A DNA stretch of 64,000 nucleotides from Paenibacillus sp. PK3_47 (GTDB taxonomy: Bacteria > Bacillota > Bacilli > Paenibacillales > Paenibacillaceae), in assembly GCF_023520895.1 (NCBI RefSeq), contig NZ_CP026029.1:3224001-3288000 (forward strand). The letters run 5' to 3'. The stretch's first letter is position 1. Every line of letters starts with the position of its first letter. The notes beneath the pieces are model-generated. The model was not told the DNA's origin, ran no database searches, and saw only the letters and a list, made by a program, of their open reading frames with translations. A program made the translations under genes and the position numbers. Below are positions 7,454-15,693 of the stretch, piece after piece.

Positions 7454-10400
7454 GTGACGGTCCCGTTCGAAGCACAGGACCTTATTTCCGGTGCTGTCCG
7501 GAATATACGAACAGCACTCCGCGGAGCAACAGATGATTTACTCGACTTTCGGCGTGCGGCAGCACAGATGGGGGACAACCTGGTATCTGATCTTCGGCGT
7601 TCGCGGAGCGAAGCGGATGATTTAGGGAGCCGGTTCGGCAACGCGTCAGATGAGGTACGCAGATTGGGACGTGCGAACGTTGATGATATCTTTCGTCGCG
7701 CTCGATCCGGTGCGGATGAATTACGGCGCTCAGCATCTCGCGCGGACGACGAAATCCGCGGGATGAGCGATTCACGGGTGCATATACAAGCGGACGATGG
7801 AGTCAGTCCGGTTATAGACGGGATTTCCTCAAGATTAACGACTTTGGCAGCAACAGCTGGAGCTATTCTCATTGGTGGCGGAGTCAAGGACGCTCTATTC
7901 GGAAACGTGATGGACTACTATTCCGAAGCTTCCCGTAGTGCCGCCTTATTGCCTGCAGCTGCGCGTGATCAAGGTCTTCGGACTGTGAAGGATTTAAATG
8001 TGCAGGGGATTATTCCATCTCAGACGGAAGGGGCTAGGCAATTAGCTGACCTGGCTCCACTTGTCCGTGATAAATCACAAGCTAGTGAATTTCTGAGTTC
8101 GTCATCCAAAATACAATATATTCGACCAGATGCCGGAGCGGAGGAAGTTAACCGTGCATTGGCGCAGTCAGCTGACACTTTCCGAGAAACATATACCTCC
8201 GTAGCTGACAGTATGATGTATGCCTATAAAGAGGTAGGAGATCGGCAACAAGATCTCTTCGATACATTTTGGGAATACAGCGGATATTTTAAGAATACCG
8301 GCGCGAACTCCGGGCAGATGGCCAATTTCTTAACACAAAGCGTGAAAAAAGGGGCCTTCAATTTCGATAAACCTGCGGATTTTATCAAAGAGACTTTCGG
8401 TGTGAAGGCTCTTGATGCCGGGGATATGGAGAAGTATTTCACTCTTCGCGGAGCTGGGAAGAATGATGCAGAGAAGCAAGCAGTGGCATTCACTGGTGAT
8501 ATAAATTCGGGTGATGAGCAGCGTGCAAAGGGGGCTTTGATGGCCCTGGTTGCTGACCTTGCCAGTCAAACACAGAGTGAATTAAAAGCTTCGCTGGTTT
8601 CACTCGGTTCAGCTACTGCAGAAGATAATGGGCTGGCCGTGCTTAAGACTTTCCAGGTTCCGTTTCAGCCCGCACCTTCAGGGATAGCTGGAACAACAGA
8701 AAGAATGGTTCAAGCTCAACAGGCAGCCAATCCCATGCAGGACATTATTCAGACACGCGCACAGATTGATCAACAGATGCAGGACTTGGGAGCTAACCTT
8801 TCGACGGCAGTCCTACCTGCACTGGAAGAATTTAATACTCTAATTACAGAAAATAAGGATGAGATACAGGAACTGGGTTCAAAAATAGTCGGCTTTATAA
8901 GTAAAGCGACAAGTCTTTATAGCGATCACTTTTCAACGATTAATAATTCTTTGCTAATCCTTGGCGGCAGCATAGCTGCTATAAAAGGGGTGAAATTTGG
9001 CAAGGGAATATTAAATGATTTAAACAAGATGACTGGAAGATGGAGAGGCAACACGACTACTTCAAATCCCATTGAAGAAGTCGCTACCCCTACCCGTCGT
9101 AGATTTACACTCCGACGTGGTACAACAGGCGGATCAAGTGGAAGTCTGGGTGGCGGTCTGAGCTCATTATCAACCATGACTGTGAATGCCAGTGTTGTTT
9201 ATCTGAATGAAGCAGGCGGTATGGGAGGCTCGCTCGGTGGTCAAAGGAGTCGCACGGGAGGTAGCCTAACTTGGCGTGGGCGCACCGGTGGTGCAGGTGC
9301 CAACACACGGACAACGACAGGTGGAAGTGGTGGAGGCGCGATCAGGGCGCGGCGTGGTACACGGACTACTAATATTCCTGATGCTGATTCTATTCCGGAT
9401 GTGGCTGCAAGGCGGGGAAGAGTCACTTATCAAAATACGGCTCGACTTCGGGGGACATCAGCCATCCCAGAAGTTAGCTCGGATGTTCCGGCAAGAGGAG
9501 GACTTCTAAAGGGTGTATTTAAAGGCGGTAAAAAGGCTCTTAAGGCCGCGGGTATTGCTGGTACTGTTGCATCAATTGGTTTTACGGGATACGACCTATA
9601 CCAGGCGTCCAAGGATGATGGATTGCAGACCGGTATATCAAATACGGGGGGGGCAATAGCTGGAAGCTTTGCAGGGGGGGCAATCGGTGGAATAGTCGGA
9701 TCATTAGCTGGTCCACTCGGTACAGCTGCAGGTGCTGCTGCCGGCGGCTGGGTCGGTGAAAAGCTCGGATCAATGGCTGACAATGCAGGTTGGACGAAGA
9801 AAGCAGTCGACGGCATTTACTCTATTGGTGATTGGATAACAGGTAGAAGCAAAGAGAAGGACGAGCCCGCCGCAGCTGCTGTCAAGGCATCGCCTGAGTC
9901 AAAAGTGACCTTTGGAAGCATGACTTCCCAGCAAGAGGAGAAGCTGAAGGCTACATTCAGTCAATTCAGCACTGATATCGCAAAGAATGGACTATTACCT
10001 GCTTTTAGTGGAGTGATTGAGAAGAGCGGGGTCCTGCAGGGCGTAGGCAAGGTGAAGACAGAACTCTCTGGCATGTGGAAAAGCAGTGAATCCACAGCTG
10101 CGCAGAGTAGTCTTACTGCTGTAGGAACTGCCGCGAAAGGAACTTCAGTTCAACCCAAAATCCTGGGAAGCACAGCTCAGACAAGTACGGATGGTATTGT
10201 GAAGGGATCGGGTGCTGCAGGAATCAGCTTACTCGGTGTTGGGACATCTGCAAGAATAGCTGCAGATGAAACCAAGCAGCAGCTGCAATCGATCCAAACG
10301 GTTACAAACCAAAGTCAAACCTGGGGTAGCAGTATTATTACCGGTTTATCTCAGGGGATGAAGAGTAAGTTTCCGGAATTAAAATCCACAGCAATGGGTG

Positions 10401-11608
10401 CTATGGGCATTCTTAACACCTTGACTGGAGCAGGAGCAGCGAAATCTTTTTCGACGCCTGCATCAACAAGATCCAGTGGTGGTGCTGCTTATGCAAACGG
10501 GGATATTATCACTCGTCCTCATATCGGGTTGGTCGGTGAGGCTGGCCCGGAAGCTATTATTCCTCTGTCGGCAGGGCGCCGGCAGCGGGGAGTGGAACTA
10601 TGGGAGAGAGCAGGGGCAATGCTGGGCGTCCGTGCTTATGCAAACGGCGGTATTGTTGGCGCTCAGCCCTTGCGGACTCGTGCTTACCAAGCCAAAGCCT
10701 ACATTGATGACAATAACGACAGAATAGGTTATGGAGCCGGTTATGCTGAAGGTATCCACAATTCTTTAGAACAGGTTAAGCGGCAGGGAGTTAAACGCTA
10801 CGCTAAAGCCATGAGTAAGGCGGGCAGCCTTACAGATGCTTACAAGATCCGGGCTACAGGTCATCAATTGCGTAGGCAGACAGCAAAGATGCGGACCTTT
10901 ACAAAAAGCACAAAAATACTCGGGAAAGTAGTGCGTCCGGTTGGCTATGCCATGGACGCGTGGGACATTGCCTTTGCGGGGAAGGGGAATCGTGGAAGGC
11001 AGGCTGCTAAGGTAGCCGGCGGAATCGGAGGCGGTATGGCTGGCGGTGCAGCGACGGGAGCCCTGCTTGGAACATTCCTCATGCCTGGTGTCGGTACCGC
11101 AGTTGGCGGGGCGATCGGCGGCCTGTTGGGAACGATCGGCGGCGAGAAGTTGGCCACGAAAATGTATGATGGCATTTCTGGATTCTTTGGCCGTCGTAAA
11201 AAGCGAAAGAAGAAGTATGCTGATGGTGGCTTAATCAGTTCCCCGCACATGGGCCTGGTGGGAGAAGCAGGTCCGGAGATGATCATACCCTTGTCCCGGC
11301 AACGGAGCCAGCGGGGTAAGGCTCTTTGGGAACAAGCCGGGAGTCTGCTTGGTGTGCGGCCCTATGCGAATGGTGGCGTAGTAGGCATGAGATCCGCCAG
11401 TATCCCGGTGGCCAAAACGCAGGCGCAGGCGCCTTCAGCTATCCGAGATATTGTAATTGAGAACATAAACATCGACTTTGGTGAACTGGCCAAAGGAATC
11501 ACCAATTTTGCCGAATTCGCGAAGATGCTGACCAGCCCGCAGGGGAGGGCACTGTTCCGGAAGATATTTGGTGAGGAGCTGTACAAGGCTCTGGAAAGCG
11601 GGGGATAA
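7454..11608 (+). CDS. xkdO: Tail tape measure protein
   Basis: About 1384 residues from the GTG at 7454; it sets tail length and helps DNA entry. The N-terminus is coiled-coil (residues ~1-110, rich in Arg/Asp/Ala). Two Gly/Ala-rich hydrophobic modules (residues ~695-776 and ~1165-1240) are each followed by an almost identical motif, GLVGEAGPE-IIPLS (~1026 and ~1266). Start choice is odd: no ribosome site serves GTG 7454, but AGGAACGAGGTG at 7415-7425 is well placed for an in-frame ATA at 7433, which would give the family-like start AAATTKVTVPFEAQD. Length compared with other myophages implies a tail of roughly 200 nm by the usual rule (inference). Confidence 0.9.
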   Translation: MTVPFEAQDLISGAVRNIRTALRGATDDLLDFRRAAAQMGDNLVSDLRRSRSEADDLGSRFGNASDEVRRLGRANVDDIFRRARSGADELRRSASRADDEIRGMSDSRVHIQADDGVSPVIDGISSRLTTLAATAGAILIGGGVKDALFGNVMDYYSEASRSAALLPAAARDQGLRTVKDLNVQGIIPSQTEGARQLADLAPLVRDKSQASEFLSSSSKIQYIRPDAGAEEVNRALAQSADTFRETYTSVADSMMYAYKEVGDRQQDLFDTFWEYSGYFKNTGANSGQMANFLTQSVKKGAFNFDKPADFIKETFGVKALDAGDMEKYFTLRGAGKNDAEKQAVAFTGDINSGDEQRAKGALMALVADLASQTQSELKASLVSLGSATAEDNGLAVLKTFQVPFQPAPSGIAGTTERMVQAQQAANPMQDIIQTRAQIDQQMQDLGANLSTAVLPALEEFNTLITENKDEIQELGSKIVGFISKATSLYSDHFSTINNSLLILGGSIAAIKGVKFGKGILNDLNKMTGRWRGNTTTSNPIEEVATPTRRRFTLRRGTTGGSSGSLGGGLSSLSTMTVNASVVYLNEAGGMGGSLGGQRSRTGGSLTWRGRTGGAGANTRTTTGGSGGGAIRARRGTRTTNIPDADSIPDVAARRGRVTYQNTARLRGTSAIPEVSSDVPARGGLLKGVFKGGKKALKAAGIAGTVASIGFTGYDLYQASKDDGLQTGISNTGGAIAGSFAGGAIGGIVGSLAGPLGTAAGAAAGGWVGEKLGSMADNAGWTKKAVDGIYSIGDWITGRSKEKDEPAAAAVKASPESKVTFGSMTSQQEEKLKATFSQFSTDIAKNGLLPAFSGVIEKSGVLQGVGKVKTELSGMWKSSESTAAQSSLTAVGTAAKGTSVQPKILGSTAQTSTDGIVKGSGAAGISLLGVGTSARIAADETKQQLQSIQTVTNQSQTWGSSIITGLSQGMKSKFPELKSTAMGAMGILNTLTGAGAAKSFSTPASTRSSGGAAYANGDIITRPHIGLVGEAGPEAIIPLSAGRRQRGVELWERAGAMLGVRAYANGGIVGAQPLRTRAYQAKAYIDDNNDRIGYGAGYAEGIHNSLEQVKRQGVKRYAKAMSKAGSLTDAYKIRATGHQLRRQTAKMRTFTKSTKILGKVVRPVGYAMDAWDIAFAGKGNRGRQAAKVAGGIGGGMAGGAATGALLGTFLMPGVGTAVGGAIGGLLGTIGGEKLATKMYDGISGFFGRRKKRKKKYADGGLISSPHMGLVGEAGPEMIIPLSRQRSQRGKALWEQAGSLLGVRPYANGGVVGMRSASIPVAKTQAQAPSAIRDIVIENINIDFGELAKGITNFAEFAKMLTSPQGRALFRKIFGEELYKALESGG

Positions 11609-11611
11609 ATC

Positions 11612-12235
11612 TTGCTCACTATGATTCGAGACAAGAACCGGTTTACCTTTCCCATTACGCCGGCGGAGATCCAGATCACCAGCAGTAATGAAATAGATTC
11701 CTTTACGGTAATTACCGGGGAGGAGAAGACCAGTAAGAGACTCACTTCAAAGCTGAAGCGGGTCTCTTTTTCTGTTATCTTCCCACGGGCCTGGGAGGAG
11801 CTTTGGGAAACCGGAAAAGAGACGGTGGCATACCAGTCTCCAGAGCAGGCTTGGAAGCTGATGGAGGAATGGAAGGCCAAGCCAGTTGTGATCAACTTTG
11901 AGTCATTGTTCTCGCAAACAATGTGGTTTGAGAGTTTTGAGGCAACGTACAAAGATGGCCAGGCGAATCTGCATATCACTTTCAACTTCGTTGAGTTTGA
12001 TCCTGTAAAAATCGTTTCTTACTCCAATACGCAGCAGATGCTAAAGCCCGGTGTGATCATCACAAAATCATCTAAGAGCCGCCCAAACACCTCGGGGAAG
12101 AAAGACAAGAAAAATGATAAAAAGAAAAGTGATAAGCAGAAGAAGGCTGAGGAGAAGGCAGCAGCCGATAATGCCAAAGGTAAATTCGATTACTTGGCTC
12201 AGAAAGAAAGGATTTTAGATAAAACGGGCGGCTAG
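11612..12235 (+). CDS. xkdP: Baseplate-associated protein (XkdP N-terminal-like, LysM not seen)
   Basis: A 207-residue protein from TTG 11612, preceded by GGGGG at 11600-11604; an ATG at 11621 is an alternative. Residues 1-140 match the pattern of XkdP-type proteins (FPITPAEIQITSSNEIDSF, FPRAWEELWE, FNFVEFDP). PBSX XkdP ends with a peptidoglycan-binding LysM domain, but here the C-terminus is a Lys/Asp/Ala-rich linker (residues ~150-200) without a LysM pattern. It follows the tape measure gene, where XkdP relatives lie, and would sit at the tail tip. Confidence 0.7.
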   Translation: MLTMIRDKNRFTFPITPAEIQITSSNEIDSFTVITGEEKTSKRLTSKLKRVSFSVIFPRAWEELWETGKETVAYQSPEQAWKLMEEWKAKPVVINFESLFSQTMWFESFEATYKDGQANLHITFNFVEFDPVKIVSYSNTQQMLKPGVIITKSSKSRPNTSGKKDKKNDKKKSDKQKKAEEKAAADNAKGKFDYLAQKERILDKTGG

Positions 12236-12247
12236 GGAGGGGGAGAC

Positions 12248-13228
12248 TTGGATAATTTTGCAGTTGTCTATGGGAAGGAAAGCAGCCGTATCTTACTGAC
12301 AGATGCAATTGTAGAGTTGGCCTGGACTTCTGCGAGAGACGAAATCGCCCGGAGTATGACTGTACGGGTGAGAGATGCTGCTGACGTTAAGATTGCCGGT
12401 CTGCTGATGTGTTTTTCACAGCATTTAACAGGGGTTGGGGTTCTGCATCATAAAAACCAGTTCTTTTATGGCCCAATTATCAAGTATGAGCAGAATGAAT
12501 TTACTCAGGAATGGGAAATCGATGCTCGGGAGATTAGCTGGTATTTGGCGAAAAACAAGGGTGTCCGCCCTTATCTTAAAGGAGAGGCCGGCGCGGAGCT
12601 GCAGCGTTATATCAAGACCACTGGTATCGACTTCCGGTGTCCCGCGTTGGGCTTCAGCCTGGATGAACGCTATGGAACCATTGCTCATTCGGAGCTCATC
12701 CTGGATGTGTTGCAAAAAGCATATGAGCGCAGCGGCTATCGGTATCACCTCGATGTCGTCCGGACAGATACGAGTTTTTATCTGCAGGTTGTAAGAGAGG
12801 GGACCAATTCTCGTGTACCAGTCTTTATCCCGGAGCAAATGGAAGCCAGCACGGAGGGCTACACAATTGAGGAAACCTATACGGTGGTTACCGCTCAAAA
12901 GTACAAGGATGATAAATTATCATCTTCTGTCACTAAGACAGCCGCCGGCGCAGTGCAGGCGATGGGCCGGATGGAGGGAATCATTGAGGTGGAGGAAGAT
13001 GAAAACCCATCTACGATCGCGACGCAGCGCCTGAAGGCTCTATCTCAAGCGAAGCAGATCAAGAAGATTACGGTAAAGCATGAAGATCACACACTGGCAG
13101 GGCTCCGAGCTGGTTGGATGGTTCTGATCAAAACGGACCATACGTCAAAATGGATTGTGGAGTCAGCCGAGAGCAGTTTTAAGAATGGGTTGTACACTGT
13201 GAAATTGGAACTGGAAAGGAGGGAGTAG
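12248..13228 (+). CDS. xkdQ: Baseplate hub protein (XkdQ-like)
   Basis: A 326-residue protein starting with TTG 12248 behind AGGGAGGGGGAG, a strong ribosome site. It has the late-control-D-like layout of XkdQ relatives: an N-terminal beta region (WTSARDEIARSMTVRVRDAADV), a middle helix-rich part, and a C-terminal strand domain containing GLRAGWMVLIKTDHTSKWIVESAESSFKNGLYTV. Such hub proteins connect tube to baseplate. Neighbours XkdP-like and DUF2577-like genes give the same order as PBSX. Confidence 0.8.
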   Translation: MDNFAVVYGKESSRILLTDAIVELAWTSARDEIARSMTVRVRDAADVKIAGLLMCFSQHLTGVGVLHHKNQFFYGPIIKYEQNEFTQEWEIDAREISWYLAKNKGVRPYLKGEAGAELQRYIKTTGIDFRCPALGFSLDERYGTIAHSELILDVLQKAYERSGYRYHLDVVRTDTSFYLQVVREGTNSRVPVFIPEQMEASTEGYTIEETYTVVTAQKYKDDKLSSSVTKTAAGAVQAMGRMEGIIEVEEDENPSTIATQRLKALSQAKQIKKITVKHEDHTLAGLRAGWMVLIKTDHTSKWIVESAESSFKNGLYTVKLELERRE

Positions 13229-13230
13229 CT

Positions 13231-13572
13231 GTGTTAAACGATGCCCTTAAGCTGTGGAAAGAAAAGACAGCCGGCCATATTGATGCCCGGGATACGGAAA
13301 GGGCCACGCTACTGAGTTGGCCAAATTCGCCGGCCATAGAAGTTGATGGTGATCAGGAACCCTACCCCGCGGATAAGCTGGTCTTTGCAGAGTACCTTCA
13401 GGAACGGCGCATCGATGCGGTTTTTGAGGTGAAGCAGCCGGAGGCTTCCACATATACAGGTGTCCTGTTCCTTCCCAGCCCTTTGAAGGCGGGTGACCGG
13501 CTTGTCGTCTCCCGGTTAACTGGACAGCGATATTACGTTCACGGAAAGGATGTGGGCGGCAGTGGCGGATGA
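13231..13572 (+). CDS. xkdR: Baseplate protein, DUF2577-like (XkdR-like)
   Basis: A 113-residue protein with GTG start at 13231 after GGAAAGGAGGGAG. The sequence is beta-rich towards the end (LKAGDRLVVSRLTGQRYYVHGKDVGG), the typical end of DUF2577 proteins, which correspond to XkdR in PBSX and lie between hub and DUF2634 genes. It probably contributes an OB-like spike or hub element, which is inference. It overlaps the next frame by 23 bases. Confidence 0.72.
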   Translation: MLNDALKLWKEKTAGHIDARDTERATLLSWPNSPAIEVDGDQEPYPADKLVFAEYLQERRIDAVFEVKQPEASTYTGVLFLPSPLKAGDRLVVSRLTGQRYYVHGKDVGGSGG

Positions 13573-14002
13573 TGGTTTATTTCCTGTACTCGACCTGACA
13601 GAGCTTGATGGTATTGAGCTGATAGAGTCGGTTGTATCTGAGACCAAGTGGACATACGTCATTGATTATCGAAATCGTCGAGCCGTGTTTGATGATGCCG
13701 GGTATCCCAAAAAGACAAGTACCTATGAGGAGTACCTGATACAGACCGCGCTCAAAACTTTGAATACCGAACGATTTCGCTATGTAGTGTATGGAGAAGA
13801 AATTGGCGTTGAAAGATCTGAATGGTTCGGTTGGGAGGACGTAGAGATTAAGCGTGACATCGAAGAGGCGTTAATGGCCCATGCGGAGATCCAGAGGGCC
13901 GAAGTGAAAGCAATGCGGCGATTAGGACAGGAGATGCAACTCAACATATCTTTAACTGGCTTAGCCGGCAATGCTGAACTGGAGGAGGCGATGAGCATAT
14001 GA
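13550..14002 (+). CDS. xkdS: Baseplate wedge protein, gp25/DUF2634-like (XkdS-like)
   Basis: A 150-residue protein from ATG 13550; a GTG at 13562 is an alternative start. The pattern VIDYRNRRAVFDDAGYP, YEEYLIQTALKTLNTERFRYVVYGEEIGVE and a C-terminal helix-strand unit fits DUF2634/gp25-like lysozyme-fold wedge proteins, called XkdS in PBSX. These bind the baseplate J protein encoded next. The stop overlaps the start of that gene (ATGA). Confidence 0.8.
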   Translation: MWAAVADDGLFPVLDLTELDGIELIESVVSETKWTYVIDYRNRRAVFDDAGYPKKTSTYEEYLIQTALKTLNTERFRYVVYGEEIGVERSEWFGWEDVEIKRDIEEALMAHAEIQRAEVKAMRRLGQEMQLNISLTGLAGNAELEEAMSI

Positions 14003-14829
14003 CTATTAAACTTTCGGATTTGCCTGTCCTACCGAACATGCCTATCCTTCAGGAGACACCAGAGGATATTTACCGGCGCTGGGTCAATCGAGCCATTGCA
14101 TTGGCACAGGAGCGTGGGTTGGCTCCTCCGCCAATGGATGAGGGCGAGTACTTTTATGACCTGTGGTATCCCCTTGCCATCGAGATTGCAGAGCAGCAGG
14201 CATTGTGGACTTATGGTTTCCTTCAAGGCTTCCCGATTTGGGCGGATTCTGAGTATCTGGACGGTCACGGCTGGGCTGCTGGCTTAACAAGGAAAGAAGG
14301 CGAAAGCGACGATACTTTCCGGCTTCGGATGTTAGAGCGAGCCGCTACTGAAATCGGTAGCGGACGACGGAAAGATTATGAAACCTGGGCTTTGGAGATG
14401 GCCGGGGTCGGTGGGGCCATTGCCCGGGAGAAGGAAAGACACGAAAACTCTATCGATCTTTATCTTACCGACCTGGACAGGCAGCCGATCACTGAGGAAT
14501 TTGCAGATTCAGTACAGTCATGGCTGTGGGAAGAGCGTCGGATTGCTGGCCATGACTTAGCTGTACATCCTGCCCCCGTCTTTATTGTTCGGCTGGAAGC
14601 GCAGCTGCAGCTGTTTGTAGGTGCTGATTTGGCTACGCTTGCGAAGACCATTCAGCAACGAGTACTGGATTATGCAAGTGGCCGTGTTAAGCTGATTTAC
14701 AATTATGTAGCAGCGCTCCTCCTGCTGCCAGGCGTGGAAGACTACGACAATCTGACGCTTAATGGTGATACAGAGGATATTGAGCTGCCGCCATCGTCAG
14801 TATTACGTGTGGAGGTGATCTTATCATGA
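13999..14829 (+). CDS. xkdT: Baseplate J-like protein (XkdT-like)
   Basis: A 276-residue protein with stop-start overlaps on both sides. It shows the baseplate J pattern: an N-terminal acidic segment, GFLQGFPIWADSEYLDGHGWAAGLTRKEGESDDTFRLRMLERA (positions ~75-115), and the later DLYLTDLDRQPI and C-terminal ELPPSSVLRVEVI. XkdT-type proteins form the wedge that holds the sheath initiator. At 276 residues it is shorter than the ~350 usual for PBSX XkdT, so a compact version is likely. Confidence 0.8.
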   Translation: MTIKLSDLPVLPNMPILQETPEDIYRRWVNRAIALAQERGLAPPPMDEGEYFYDLWYPLAIEIAEQQALWTYGFLQGFPIWADSEYLDGHGWAAGLTRKEGESDDTFRLRMLERAATEIGSGRRKDYETWALEMAGVGGAIAREKERHENSIDLYLTDLDRQPITEEFADSVQSWLWEERRIAGHDLAVHPAPVFIVRLEAQLQLFVGADLATLAKTIQQRVLDYASGRVKLIYNYVAALLLLPGVEDYDNLTLNGDTEDIELPPSSVLRVEVILS

Positions 14830-15365
14830 TTCCACTAAAGTACCGAGAAATGTTGCCGCCATATTGGTATGAAATTGATATGGCTGACCGTCATTTTTCG
14901 GTTTTTGAGAAGGAAATGGACGACCGTCTGCAGACAATAGACGACTTGGGTAACCAGTTCATTCTCCGGAGATCAACTTGGGCGCTTTGGATATGGGAGT
15001 GGATGTACTTTTGGAAGACGCAAACCGGGACCGATGATGAGAGGCGGGAGGCGATTCGCCGGAAGCGTTGGGGTGACCGGCCGTTCCGGCTGCCAGTATT
15101 GCGGGATATAGGTAATCAGCACGGTAAGCTGCTGAACATCTCAGAGGATTTTTTGGCCAAGGAGATTCAATTTGAGTTCTCGCTTTCCCAGCCAGTTAAT
15201 ATGGTCGGTCTTCAGGCTGACTTTGAGTATATTCGTCCGGTACATATCCGCCGGGCAGTAATCAGTTCCTCCGTCCCTTCGCAAACGATCAATATTAAAG
15301 GTGCTGGATATTCTCATGGAATCGATTTCTCCATTTGTGGGTTTGAAGTGCCGATGGGAGGCTGA
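14826..15365 (+). CDS. xkdU: Baseplate/tail protein (XkdU / DUF2313-like)
   Basis: A 179-residue protein overlapping the stop of the J gene. It starts IPLKYREMLPPYWYEIDMADRHFSVFEKEMD, the usual beginning of YmfQ/DUF2313-type (XkdU) proteins, and has the WEWMYFWKTQTGTDDERREAIRRKRWGDRPF segment of this family. It ends in a strand-rich domain with SHGIDFSICGFEVPMGG. The family lies between baseplate J and tail fibre genes in PBSX and many myophages. Confidence 0.8.
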   Translation: MIPLKYREMLPPYWYEIDMADRHFSVFEKEMDDRLQTIDDLGNQFILRRSTWALWIWEWMYFWKTQTGTDDERREAIRRKRWGDRPFRLPVLRDIGNQHGKLLNISEDFLAKEIQFEFSLSQPVNMVGLQADFEYIRPVHIRRAVISSSVPSQTINIKGAGYSHGIDFSICGFEVPMGG

Positions 15366-15369
15366 AGTT

Positions 15370-15693
15370 TTGGCAGATGTTATTAAGCAGTTATTACTTG
15401 AAAAATTAATCAATAATTTGAGTGGCCATATTAAAGGGGCTTGGGTGAATATCGGAGGGGTACAGACGGCCTACCCGATATACAATACGATTGTATCAGG
15501 TATGACAGTTCGGAAATACATTTATATAACAGAGACACAGGCAGTGGGGAAGCAACTTTTAGGGGCTGCTCTATTGGATGTGGACGGCAATATACTGGCA
15601 GATCAACCCCTTACCGTTATCAAAAACGATAAGGGGTTTTTGATTGCCTTTGAGTTTATATTGAGATTGGAGGCGAGTGCTGGTGGCGTATAG
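15370..15693 (+). CDS. Uncharacterised small tail protein
   Basis: A 107-residue protein. I place its start at TTG 15370 because GGGAGG at 15356-15361 is suitably spaced; an upstream in-frame codon at 15301 would lie deep inside the previous gene. It has an N-terminal helix (ADVIKQLLLEKLINNLSGHIKGAW) and a beta-rich remainder. It may be an accessory tail-fibre connector, judged only by its place between XkdU-like and fibre genes. Its end overlaps the fibre gene start. Confidence 0.6.
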   Translation: MADVIKQLLLEKLINNLSGHIKGAWVNIGGVQTAYPIYNTIVSGMTVRKYIYITETQAVGKQLLGAALLDVDGNILADQPLTVIKNDKGFLIAFEFILRLEASAGGV

